Assembly (NCBI GenBank): GCA_025060505.1
Contig: JANXBU010000009.1
Span: forward strand, 15,319 to 79,318
Direction: 5' to 3'
Length of the DNA: 64,000 bases
From: Candidatus Calescibacterium sp.
GTDB taxonomy: Bacteria; Calescibacteriota; Calescibacteriia; Calescibacteriales; Calescibacteriaceae
Below the pieces are notes generated by a model. That model was not told where the DNA came from. It searched no databases and saw only the letters and a list, made by a program, of their open reading frames with translations. The position numbers and the translations under genes were made by a program. Positions 7,768-15,818 of this stretch are shown here, in pieces; positions within the stretch are counted from its first letter, which is position 1; every line of letters starts with the position of its first letter.

Positions 7768-9681
7768 ATGACAGAAAAAGATATAGCGAAAATTCGGAAG
7801 TTTGCCAGATTCGTCTTTCCCTTTGATTTTCCAAGAAAAGAAGAACAGGTAGATGTCACAGAGAAACAAGAAATGAGAATATCTGACATAGTGAACTTAG
7901 CTGACAACCAGACCAAAAGAGTAATACTTTATTCGCTTTATCTACTCGATTTCCTCTCTCTTATTTATGAAAGCGGAGATTTCCTTTCACTTGATGACCA
8001 GAGAACTCAGAGATTGATAACAAGACTATCAAACTCCCCAAGCAAGATTCAATACAATGTTTTCAGAATACTGCGTTTTATATCACTTCTTTCATTCTGG
8101 GATGCATTCGGCAATGAAAAAGTTGGATTCAATGTTAGTCCATCCAACAAAATTCCAAAGATCGAACTCTCTGATCTTGAAAAAATAGAAGAGAAAAAAC
8201 CCGGATTTACTGGAATTGAATGGGATATAGAAAGAATAAGATTCGGTAAATATGTGAGAGGAGATATAAGAATAGTTTCAGATGTCATAATAGTAGGTTC
8301 AGGCATAACAGCTTCTTTAATAGCAGAGAGATTATCAAGAGAAGATATATCAGTTTCTGTACTGGAAAAAGGTTATTTTCTTGATGCAGAAAATGTATCT
8401 GGATACTTGGAGATGGGAACAACATTCGGGGGAGTTCTGCCAGTTCTATCATCAGCTAACACAAACATGGTATTGAGCAGAGGTGTTGGTGGTTCAACAA
8501 ACATCTATTTTTCACTTTTCGAAAAAATAAGAGATGACGCAAAGGAAATCTGGAGAAAATTTCATGGAGTTAACACAAAAGATATGTTTCTTGATAGTGC
8601 AACAGAAGAAATATCCAAAATAATAAATTCAAGGGCTGTAAATTCAAACAATTCAGAAGCTCCAGAAATTCTCGTAAGAATATCAGAAGCCCTGAAAACT
8701 GAAGTTAAAAAATTCACAAAACTTGAAGGTCGCAAATCTAATCTACTGACATCAGATAAAGTTCTTTCTTCCGAAGTTATGCTCAGATATGCTGTCCACT
8801 TTGGAGCAAACATATACACTGGTTTTGAAGTTGAAAAAATAGCAAGAAGCAGTAGAAAATGGTTCTGCGAAGGATCTGTAAAAGATGAGTTTGGGAACAT
8901 AAAAGGTAGATTCATAGCTGAAGCAAAAGCTGTATTTCTGTGCGCCGGACCTTATGGAAATTTCAAAATACTTTCAAACTCTGGATTCAAAGAAAATATG
9001 CTTGGAAAAAAGCTCAAAATTCATCCCGCTGGTATAATTACCGCGTACTTTAACTCAGTTCAGGAAAAAATAAACAATCCATATTACATAGAGTTTGAAG
9101 ATATATTTCTGATGGAGATAAAATTTTCTCCTGCAATCTCTGGATCTTTTATATCTGACAGTGCAAGAGATGATCTTGTGAAAAGATCAAAGATGTATCC
9201 ATTTGCAAGAACTTTTGTGTTTTGGTTCAGAGAAACTGGAAACTCACAATTTACGAAAAATCCACTTGGAGCATTTCCAAGACTATTCCTCTCCGGAGAA
9301 GACATATCAAAATTTCTGTTCGCTGCAAAAGAGGTATCACTTGCTTTGATACTTTCCGGAGCAAGAGAAGTAATATTACCTATAAGATCTGTTCCTTCTG
9401 TTTCTTCTGTTGATGATCTTGATAAACTTGATATAGAAAATGTGAAGCCAAAGCAACTAGAAATAATTTCTCTGTATCAAACAGGAGGATGTCCAATCAG
9501 TTTCTCCTCAAAATACGGAATAGTTGATTCAATAGGTAGAGTCTTCGGAGAGAAAACTCTTTTTATAAGCGATACGAGCGTTATGCCAGATTCTTCACTT
9601 GTTCCACCGCTACTTACAGCATCTGCTCTGAGCTACATATCTGTTGAATCTTTTTTGGAAAGGATCAAATATGTAAAATAA
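7768..9681 (+). CDS. Divergent GMC-type FAD oxidoreductase lacking the catalytic His motif
   Basis: A 637-residue paralogue of the protein at 42773-44650. An N-terminal helical region (about 1-165; gluconate-dehydrogenase-subunit-3-like in position) precedes the FAD-binding Rossmann motif VIIVGSGITASLIAERL (about 175) with the trailing acidic residue in VLEKG. GVGGSTN (the GGxxN/S FAD motif) and a C-terminal FISDTSVMPDSS equivalent to the family's VVDGSVVPTS are present. The family signature HPxGTCRMG is replaced by YQTGGCPIS, so the usual catalytic His is absent, as is the Cys-rich VCTFGCPT loop of its paralogue. It probably binds FAD but has altered or no alcohol-dehydrogenase activity. The transporter gene follows after 35 bases. 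Confidence 0.7.
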   Translation: MTEKDIAKIRKFARFVFPFDFPRKEEQVDVTEKQEMRISDIVNLADNQTKRVILYSLYLLDFLSLIYESGDFLSLDDQRTQRLITRLSNSPSKIQYNVFRILRFISLLSFWDAFGNEKVGFNVSPSNKIPKIELSDLEKIEEKKPGFTGIEWDIERIRFGKYVRGDIRIVSDVIIVGSGITASLIAERLSREDISVSVLEKGYFLDAENVSGYLEMGTTFGGVLPVLSSANTNMVLSRGVGGSTNIYFSLFEKIRDDAKEIWRKFHGVNTKDMFLDSATEEISKIINSRAVNSNNSEAPEILVRISEALKTEVKKFTKLEGRKSNLLTSDKVLSSEVMLRYAVHFGANIYTGFEVEKIARSSRKWFCEGSVKDEFGNIKGRFIAEAKAVFLCAGPYGNFKILSNSGFKENMLGKKLKIHPAGIITAYFNSVQEKINNPYYIEFEDIFLMEIKFSPAISGSFISDSARDDLVKRSKMYPFARTFVFWFRETGNSQFTKNPLGAFPRLFLSGEDISKFLFAAKEVSLALILSGAREVILPIRSVPSVSSVDDLDKLDIENVKPKQLEIISLYQTGGCPISFSSKYGIVDSIGRVFGEKTLFISDTSVMPDSSLVPPLLTASALSYISVESFLERIKYVK

Positions 9682-9716
9682 AATAAATAAAAATCATCAG
9701 GAAATACTGTTCTCCA

Positions 9717-10940
9717 ATGGAAGAAAAAAAGATAATCTTGATTATAATTTTCTCGTTAACTTATTTGGGCTTGGCTTTTGGCTCAATCCCCGGACTGCTC
9801 ATAGATAGAGCTGGAATATCTTTGATAGGCTCTGCTCTTATAATACTGTTTGGAATTATGACAACGCATGAGGCTCTTGAACACATCGACATATCTACAA
9901 TACTTCTGCTCTATGGTCTTATGGTTCTTTCCGCACAACTGAGAATAGGTGGATTCTACACCAAAGTCGCCTTACTCATAATGAAAAACATCAAATCTCC
10001 AAAAATACTTCTGCTTCAGATTATGATAGCTTCAGCACTACTTTCTGCTATTTTAGCAAACGATATAGTATGCCTTGCCTTCACCCCTGTTGTTGCATAC
10101 TCAACACTCAAAAGCGGAATAAATCCTATACCTTTTCTCATAGCTCTCGCTGTATCAAGCAATATAGGTTCAGCATCAACAATAGTCGGAAATCCACAAA
10201 ACATGTTCATAGGACAGTTTGCAAAACTTGATTTTCTTAGCTTCATACTTTGGTGCTCCCCTCCCTCAGTTCTTTCTCTCTTGGCATCTTACCTTATAAT
10301 ACTTACTATATTCAGAAAAAAATGGACTCTACCAGCTGATAAAATACAGATACCTGAAAAAATTTGGGATGAATTCAACAAGCATCACTCCATAAAAGGT
10401 TTAATATTTGTTGTCATTACAATATTACTCTTTTTCACACCAATCCCAAGAGAAATAATAGCAACAACAGCAGCTTCTTTGCTCATGATAAGCAGATATA
10501 TAAGCACAAGAAAACTCCTCGAACTAGTTGATTGGTCTCTCATAATTTTATTCATATGCTTATTTATAATAGTCGGTGCTATCTCAAAGTATCAGATACC
10601 TCAAGATATACTCTCAGTGTTGGAGAAATACGGATTAAACATAAATGATCCGCTACATCTTTCACTCACAACTGTTATAATAAGCAACATCTTCAGCAAT
10701 GTTCCAGCAGTAATGCTTCTTATAAACACGCTTGATAAAACTACAGAAAACTACTACATTCTTGCTGTTTCAAGTACATTTGCTGGAAATCTTCTTACAA
10801 TCGGTAGCATAGCAAATCTCATTGTAATTGAGCAGGCAAAAAATTTTGGGGTAAAAATAACTTTTCTGGAATATGCCAAAACAGGGATACCCGTGACATT
10901 GGTTTCAATAGTTCTGTTACTTATTTGGATCAGAATCTAA
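9717..10940 (+). CDS. ArsB/CitM-type (ion transporter superfamily) membrane transporter
   Basis: The 407-residue protein has about 10-11 hydrophobic segments. Its N-half repeat carries ILANDIVCLAFTPVVAY and SNIGSASTIVGNPQN, the paired re-entrant motifs of ArsB/NhaD/CitM/SLC13-like carriers; the C-half repeat has SNIFSNVPAVMLL and AGNLLTIGSIANL. These internal twofold motifs (a Thr/Ser-Asn-Pro-Gln-Asn turn) define the superfamily. Substrate (arsenite, carboxylate, sulfate or Na+) cannot be decided; no arsenic gene is nearby. ATG 9717 lies 35 bases after the GMC-like gene, probably the same operon. Confidence 0.8.
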   Translation: MEEKKIILIIIFSLTYLGLAFGSIPGLLIDRAGISLIGSALIILFGIMTTHEALEHIDISTILLLYGLMVLSAQLRIGGFYTKVALLIMKNIKSPKILLLQIMIASALLSAILANDIVCLAFTPVVAYSTLKSGINPIPFLIALAVSSNIGSASTIVGNPQNMFIGQFAKLDFLSFILWCSPPSVLSLLASYLIILTIFRKKWTLPADKIQIPEKIWDEFNKHHSIKGLIFVVITILLFFTPIPREIIATTAASLLMISRYISTRKLLELVDWSLIILFICLFIIVGAISKYQIPQDILSVLEKYGLNINDPLHLSLTTVIISNIFSNVPAVMLLINTLDKTTENYYILAVSSTFAGNLLTIGSIANLIVIEQAKNFGVKITFLEYAKTGIPVTLVSIVLLLIWIRI

Positions 10941-11058
10941 AATCTTTTTAGATCATTACAATCTCTTTGATTTTGCAACCTGATTTTGTAAATATTTCAA
11001 ACATTAAGAACAAATTACTTGATCGTGAATCTTAATTTCTGAAAAAAACAAACAGCAT

Positions 11059-11083
11059 TTCTGAAAATCAAAAATTTTCAGAA
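11059..11083 (+). promoter_or_regulatory. 10-bp hairpin abutting the cobT start codon
   Basis: TTCTGAAAAT (11059-11068) and ATTTTCAGAA (11074-11083) are perfect inverted repeats with a 5-base loop, ending two bases before the cobT ATG (11086). The first arm also has a partial direct copy (ATTTCTGAAAA) about 20 bases upstream. It could hide the start site or be an operator. There is no Shine-Dalgarno, and no cobalamin riboswitch features were seen. Confidence 0.5.
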
Positions 11084-11085
11084 CC

Positions 11086-12117
11086 ATGGCTCGAGAAAAA
11101 GAGATACTAGAAAAAGTCAGAGCAAGGCTAGATGATCTTACGAAACCAAAAGATAGTCTCGGATATCTTGAAAAAATTATTGAAAGATACGCAAGCATAA
11201 CAGAAAAGACCGAATTCAAGCTTCCGCTGAAAAAAATAATTTCTGTTTTCTGTGGAGACCACGGTATAGCAGAAGAAGGAGTAAGCGCATATCCTCAGGA
11301 AGTGACAAAGCAGATGGTATACAATTTTGTTCGCGGTGGAGCTGCAATAAATGTTATAGGTAAATACATAGGAGCTGATGTGTTTGTTGTAGATGTTGGA
11401 GTAAATGGAGATATTGAAAAGAAAGGAGATGGAATGTGGGAGTTTTTCATCTCTCACAAAGTAAATCATGGAACAAAAAACTTCCTCAAAGAGCCAGCTA
11501 TGACACCCGATGAAGCAAAAAAATCAATTGAGGTTGGATACAAAATGTCAGAAATTGCTCAAAAATATGACATCGCAGTTCCAGGAGATATGGGAATAGC
11601 TAACACAACACCAGCATCCGCTATTGTATCTTTCATAACAGAACAGCCACCCGAAAAAGTTGTCGGAAGAGGAACTGGAATAGATGACCAAAAGCTCAAA
11701 AAGAAAATTCAGGTCGTCAGAGAAGCTATTGAGAAATGGAGACCGAAAAACGGAATGGAAGCACTTGAAAAGTTTGGAGGATTCGAAATAGGAGCAATAG
11801 CTGGATTTATACTCGGATGTGCTGAAAAGAAGATACCAGTTGTAGTTGATGGTATAATATCTCTTGCTGGGTTTTGTGTCGCATACTCATTAGATAGAAG
11901 CATACCGGAAAAAGTTTTCTTTGGACACAAGACATACGAGCCCGGCGGAGCTGTTATATCTGAGTTTTTCGGACAAAGACCTATTGTAGATCTTGAAATG
12001 AGACTCGGAGAAGGAACCGGCGGAGCTATTGCTACAACAATAATCGAAATAGCCCTGAGCTTATATATGAATATGGCTACATTCTCATCTGCTGGTGTTT
12101 CAAGAAAAATAGACTGA
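11086..12117 (+). CDS. cobT: Nicotinate-nucleotide:dimethylbenzimidazole phosphoribosyltransferase
   Basis: CobT activates the lower ligand base of cobalamin by transferring ribose phosphate from nicotinate mononucleotide. The 343-residue length is typical. Motifs visible are LTKPKDSLGYLEKI near the N-terminus, FCGDHGIAEEGVSAYPQEVT (substrate pocket), GGAAINVI, GDMGIANTTPASAI, and the C-terminal RLGEGTGGA with the catalytic Glu. A 10-bp hairpin touches its start codon. No other cobalamin gene is in the window, so a corrinoid salvage role is plausible but not shown. Confidence 0.93.
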   Translation: MAREKEILEKVRARLDDLTKPKDSLGYLEKIIERYASITEKTEFKLPLKKIISVFCGDHGIAEEGVSAYPQEVTKQMVYNFVRGGAAINVIGKYIGADVFVVDVGVNGDIEKKGDGMWEFFISHKVNHGTKNFLKEPAMTPDEAKKSIEVGYKMSEIAQKYDIAVPGDMGIANTTPASAIVSFITEQPPEKVVGRGTGIDDQKLKKKIQVVREAIEKWRPKNGMEALEKFGGFEIGAIAGFILGCAEKKIPVVVDGIISLAGFCVAYSLDRSIPEKVFFGHKTYEPGGAVISEFFGQRPIVDLEMRLGEGTGGAIATTIIEIALSLYMNMATFSSAGVSRKID

Positions 12118-12235
12118 ACCGTGAATCTTGCAAAAACAAAAACATAAGATTCAGAAGAAAAAGATACTTTACATATCTCAAACAAAGCAGTAAAAATATA
12201 CAAAAATTTCTTACACAAGAATTAAATTAAATCAT

Positions 12236-14155
12236 ATGGATTTGATACTAAAATTCGGGGAGGAATCAAAAATAAAAAATATCCCAGAACTTTTCGTAGA
12301 GAGAACAAACAGGTCCTATGGCAAATTAGCTTACAGATACAAAGAAGGTGATAACTGGAAAGATGTAACCTGGGGAGAATTCAAAAAATCTGTTTTTTCT
12401 GTTGCCTCATTTCTTCTGAAAAGAGGTGTAAAAAAAGGAGAAAAAATATCTGTTCTATCTGAAACAAAGCCTGCTTGGTGCATTGCAGATCTTGCTATAT
12501 TATCTGTTGGAGGAACAACTGTTGGGCTTTATCCAACTTTATCTCCTTCACAGATTGAATACATAGTGAATCACTCAGATTCAAGAGCAATCTTTGTAGA
12601 AAACAAGGAAAAGCTTGAGAAATTTTTATCTGTAAGGAAAAAAACTGGAGTAAAAGAAATAATCATATTTGAACCTGAAGGTGCACAAGGCTATATGGCA
12701 GAGGATCCAAACATATTCTCTCTTGATCAAATATTGAAGGATGAGAAATTAGATCAAGACTCAGTTGAAAAACGTATATCAGAAATAACACAAGACGACA
12801 TCGCTCTTTTAGTTTATACCTCTGGAACGACCGGAAACCCAAAAGCCGCAATGATTTCCCATGGAAACATACTGGCTTTTCTCTCTTCGTTTGATGATTT
12901 TGCCAACATAGGGATTAGCGAAGACGATATAAGTTATCACTTCTTGCCCATGGCTCATGTAGCAGAACACATTGCTGGATTTTTTGGAAGAATAAACCTT
13001 GGATTGGCAGCAGCTTATGCTACAAGCATAAAAGCAGTTGTTGACGAAATAAGAGAAGTAAGACCAACTATCTTTGGAGCAGTTCCAAGAATCTTTGAGA
13101 AAGCTTATGCAAGAATTCAGGAAGAGGTCGCAAAGCAACCACAAAGAAGACAGAAAATCTTCCGATGGGCCGAAAGAGCTGGAAGAGAATATGTCAAACA
13201 TCTGAATGAAAGAAAAAGTATACCATTATCTCTGAAAATAAAATATGCACTAGCTTACAATCTTGTTTTAAAGAGAGTCAAGGATGCATTTGGAGGAAGA
13301 ATCAAATATTTTATAACAGGTGCTGCACCAATACCCTATGAAATTCTTGAGTTCATGTGGGCCTGTAAACTACAAATCTACGAAGTCTATGGATTAACTG
13401 AAGCTACAGTCATAACTCATGCAAACACTCCGTTTGATTTCAAACTCGGAACAGTCGGAAAACCCATAAAGTGTGTCCAAAGCAAACTTGCCCAAGACGG
13501 AGAGATACTCATAAAAGGTCCAACAGTATTCAAAGGATACTACAAAAACGAAGAAGCAACAAAAGAAGCAATTGATACCGAAGGATGGCTACATACAGGA
13601 GACATAGGAGAAATAGATAAAGACGGATTCCTAAAAATAAAAGATAGAAAAAAACACATCATAATAACATCCGGTGGAAAGAACATAACCCCAGCGGAAA
13701 TAGAAAACAAGCTCAAAGCAATGGATATCATAATATCACAAGTTCATGTTCATGGAGATAGAAGACCTTATATATCAGCAATTATAACATTAAACCCATC
13801 TGAGGCAATTGAGTTTGCAATAAAAGAAGGAATACTCGATAAAGAAGATGAAATAAAGAAAGCTCGGCAGATTCTTGAAGAGCTCCAAGAGAAACCATTG
13901 GCAAGACCAGAAGGTATAGATGAAATTATGAAAAAAATAACATCCAATCCCAAAGTATACGAAAGAGTGAATAAAGCAGTAGAGAGAGCAAACTCAGAAC
14001 TTTCAAGAGTAGAAAACATAAGGAAATTCAGAATTCTTGAAAGAGATTTCTACATAGAAGAAGGAGAAATAACTCCTACTCTGAAAGTCAGAAGAAAAAC
14101 TATTGAAGAAAAATATAAACACATCTTCGATGAAATGTATAAAGATACAGATTAA
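12236..14155 (+). CDS. Long-chain fatty-acid--CoA ligase (AMP-forming)
   Basis: The 639-residue adenylate-forming enzyme has the AMP-binding P-loop YTSGTTGNPKAAMISH (about 193-208), the aromatic/adenine motif YEVYGLTEA (about 385), TEGWLHTGDIGEID, the hinge KDRKKHIIITSGGKNITP and the C-terminal lid with the catalytic Lys in TPTLKVRRK. This order is that of FadD/LACS-type enzymes, which activate long-chain fatty acids to acyl-CoA at the membrane. It converges on an AidB-like acyl-CoA dehydrogenase, so both may serve fatty-acid oxidation. The start has no Shine-Dalgarno. Confidence 0.88.
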   Translation: MDLILKFGEESKIKNIPELFVERTNRSYGKLAYRYKEGDNWKDVTWGEFKKSVFSVASFLLKRGVKKGEKISVLSETKPAWCIADLAILSVGGTTVGLYPTLSPSQIEYIVNHSDSRAIFVENKEKLEKFLSVRKKTGVKEIIIFEPEGAQGYMAEDPNIFSLDQILKDEKLDQDSVEKRISEITQDDIALLVYTSGTTGNPKAAMISHGNILAFLSSFDDFANIGISEDDISYHFLPMAHVAEHIAGFFGRINLGLAAAYATSIKAVVDEIREVRPTIFGAVPRIFEKAYARIQEEVAKQPQRRQKIFRWAERAGREYVKHLNERKSIPLSLKIKYALAYNLVLKRVKDAFGGRIKYFITGAAPIPYEILEFMWACKLQIYEVYGLTEATVITHANTPFDFKLGTVGKPIKCVQSKLAQDGEILIKGPTVFKGYYKNEEATKEAIDTEGWLHTGDIGEIDKDGFLKIKDRKKHIIITSGGKNITPAEIENKLKAMDIIISQVHVHGDRRPYISAIITLNPSEAIEFAIKEGILDKEDEIKKARQILEELQEKPLARPEGIDEIMKKITSNPKVYERVNKAVERANSELSRVENIRKFRILERDFYIEEGEITPTLKVRRKTIEEKYKHIFDEMYKDTD

Positions 14156-14190
14156 AAAAGATACAGATCAAAAATATACAGATTAAATCA
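14143..14190. repeat. Three tandem copies of a 16-bp repeat between convergent genes
   Basis: AGATACAGATTAAAAA (14143-14158), AGATACAGATCAAAAA (14159-14174) and a decayed third copy (14175-14190) cover the last codons of the ligase gene and the gap to the opposing stop. It looks like replication slippage; no function is evident. Confidence 0.7.
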
Positions 14191-15678
14191 CAAATAGCTC
14201 CACAGATCCGCAATTTTCACAAACAAATCTTCAATATCTTCTTCCTTCTTGTTGTCTGGTAAATCCAAAAACCTTTCAGTATAGTCTTCAACTTCTTTGA
14301 GCTTCTTTATTTTGAATTCATCTCCTCTGAATTTCTCTTTCAAGAAATCAAATAGCAATTTATGTGAGCTTTTTTTCGCAATGGTTTCAAGACCATCTAG
14401 CATCTGTCTGTGCGGAGTCCCCTCCCATATAGAAAGGATTATAGATTCTCTGAAAAGCCTTTCCACTGGAAACTCTTCAAGTATTCCAAGTCCACCCCAA
14501 ACTTCCATAGCCCACTTAGATGTCTGTATTGCTACCTCAGCAGTATAGTACTTTGATATATGAGAAAGTATTCTGAAAAGCAAAAATCTATCAGAAAAAG
14601 GTGGAACCTCCTTGAAGACTTCGTTGTAAATCTTGACGGCATCCCATGCCATATTGAAGCACTTGAAGAGCTCTGAAACTCTCTTTCTGAACTGTTTGAG
14701 CATAAGTGGGTGTTCAAAAACATATCTACCAAAAGCAAAACGCTGACTTGCAAACTTGTAAGCTAAGTTCAGTGCTCTTTGTATAACAGCAACGCTTCCA
14801 AATATGTTTGAGAGACGAGACGAATTCAAAACATCCAGAATCTCATAAATACCCCACTCTTTTTTGCCAAGAAGATACGCTTCGGTATTTCTGAACTCAA
14901 CTTCTCCTGTTGGAACTGAGCGAGTTCCTATTTTGTTTTTCAGACGTCTTACAAAATAATTCAGACTTCCATCTCCTTTGAACTTTTTGATGACAAAAAG
15001 AGCGAGTCCCTTTACATTTCTTTGAGAGTTTTTTGGTCTTGCAGCAACAACTGCAACCTGAGCACCAACATTTGAAGAAAAATATTTATCACCATTCAAG
15101 ATCCATCTTCCATCTCCTACTTCATAAGCTTCTGTCTCAACCGCATATCCAAGATCAGAGCCTCCCTTTATCTCCGTCATCCACGTAGCTCCCTGCCAAA
15201 CATCAGGTCCACAAATCCTCATTTTTGGGATTATCTCATCTTTGAGCGCACTATCTCCATACTTTGATATCGGCAGGGCCGTAGAAAGCGATACTGTATA
15301 TGGACACCCAAGCCCAGCATCAAAAAATGTAACAACGTAAAGCATAAGATAAAAAGGAATTACAGAATCATACCGAAAAACCATATCTATTATGCCTCTC
15401 CTGTATCCCTCATAAAGAAGTTCCCAGTATTCAGATGGATATTGTATTTCATCCACTCTTTTTCCAGTCTCGTCAAACATTTTCAACCAAGGGGTTCCGT
15501 GCCTATCAACAGAGTCAGAATAGAACTGTCCTCTTTCGAAAAACCACTTCTCATATTCTCTGAGAACTGTTTTCAATCCATCGTACCCAAAACTATCAAT
15601 ATCTATGAACCGCAGAAGAAAATCAACAGGAGATCCACCAAGTATATTTTCAACAGATTTATCAAGTTCAGATCCCAT
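14188..15678 (-). CDS. AidB-like acyl-CoA dehydrogenase
   Basis: The 496-residue flavoprotein has the acyl-CoA dehydrogenase order: WMTEIKGGSDLG (FAD/substrate loop), WILNGDKYFSSN, GTRSVPTGEVEF, ASQRFAFGRYVFEHP, then VWGGLGILEEFPVERLFRES and IWEGTPHRQML. The Glu of WEGT is at the usual catalytic-base position of medium-chain dehydrogenases. The N-terminal extension, internal spacing and SIWEGTPHRQ ending place it near the AidB/isovaleryl-type branch. The substrate is unknown. A TAAAAT hexamer lies 7 bases before its ATG with no Shine-Dalgarno. Partner electron-transfer flavoprotein genes are not nearby. Confidence 0.82.
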   Translation of the reverse strand: MGSELDKSVENILGGSPVDFLLRFIDIDSFGYDGLKTVLREYEKWFFERGQFYSDSVDRHGTPWLKMFDETGKRVDEIQYPSEYWELLYEGYRRGIIDMVFRYDSVIPFYLMLYVVTFFDAGLGCPYTVSLSTALPISKYGDSALKDEIIPKMRICGPDVWQGATWMTEIKGGSDLGYAVETEAYEVGDGRWILNGDKYFSSNVGAQVAVVAARPKNSQRNVKGLALFVIKKFKGDGSLNYFVRRLKNKIGTRSVPTGEVEFRNTEAYLLGKKEWGIYEILDVLNSSRLSNIFGSVAVIQRALNLAYKFASQRFAFGRYVFEHPLMLKQFRKRVSELFKCFNMAWDAVKIYNEVFKEVPPFSDRFLLFRILSHISKYYTAEVAIQTSKWAMEVWGGLGILEEFPVERLFRESIILSIWEGTPHRQMLDGLETIAKKSSHKLLFDFLKEKFRGDEFKIKKLKEVEDYTERFLDLPDNKKEEDIEDLFVKIADLWSYL

Positions 15679-15685
15679 GTCTTGA

Positions 15686-15691
15686 ATTTTA
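15686..15691 (-). promoter_or_regulatory. Candidate -10 (TAAAAT) 7 bases before ATG
   Basis: On the minus strand TAAAAT is followed by 7 bases and then the ATG of the AidB-like gene. Same leaderless geometry as ftsK and the GH38 gene. No clear -35. Confidence 0.35.
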
Positions 15692-15805
15692 TCTTATAGC
15701 ACACATCTTTTGTTTTTTTACAAAAGAATTCTTGTGAAAAAATGAGTAATTATAAAAAATTTCATAAAAACTATATATTCACACTTAACACTTTTTTTGC
15801 AAAAC

Positions 15806-15811
15806 TATATT
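15806..15811 (+). promoter_or_regulatory. Candidate -10 (TATATT) 7 bases before ATG
   Basis: TATATT followed by 7 bases and ATG 15819, with no Shine-Dalgarno. It supports the upstream ATG 15819 over the internal ATG 15840 for the GH38 gene if the transcript is leaderless. Confidence 0.35.
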
Positions 15812-15818
15812 TTAAAGT

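Noticed and set aside
10941-11085. Cobalamin riboswitch before cobT
   Set aside because: Only 145 AT-rich bases, with no B12-box-like conserved segment; only a simple hairpin is visible.
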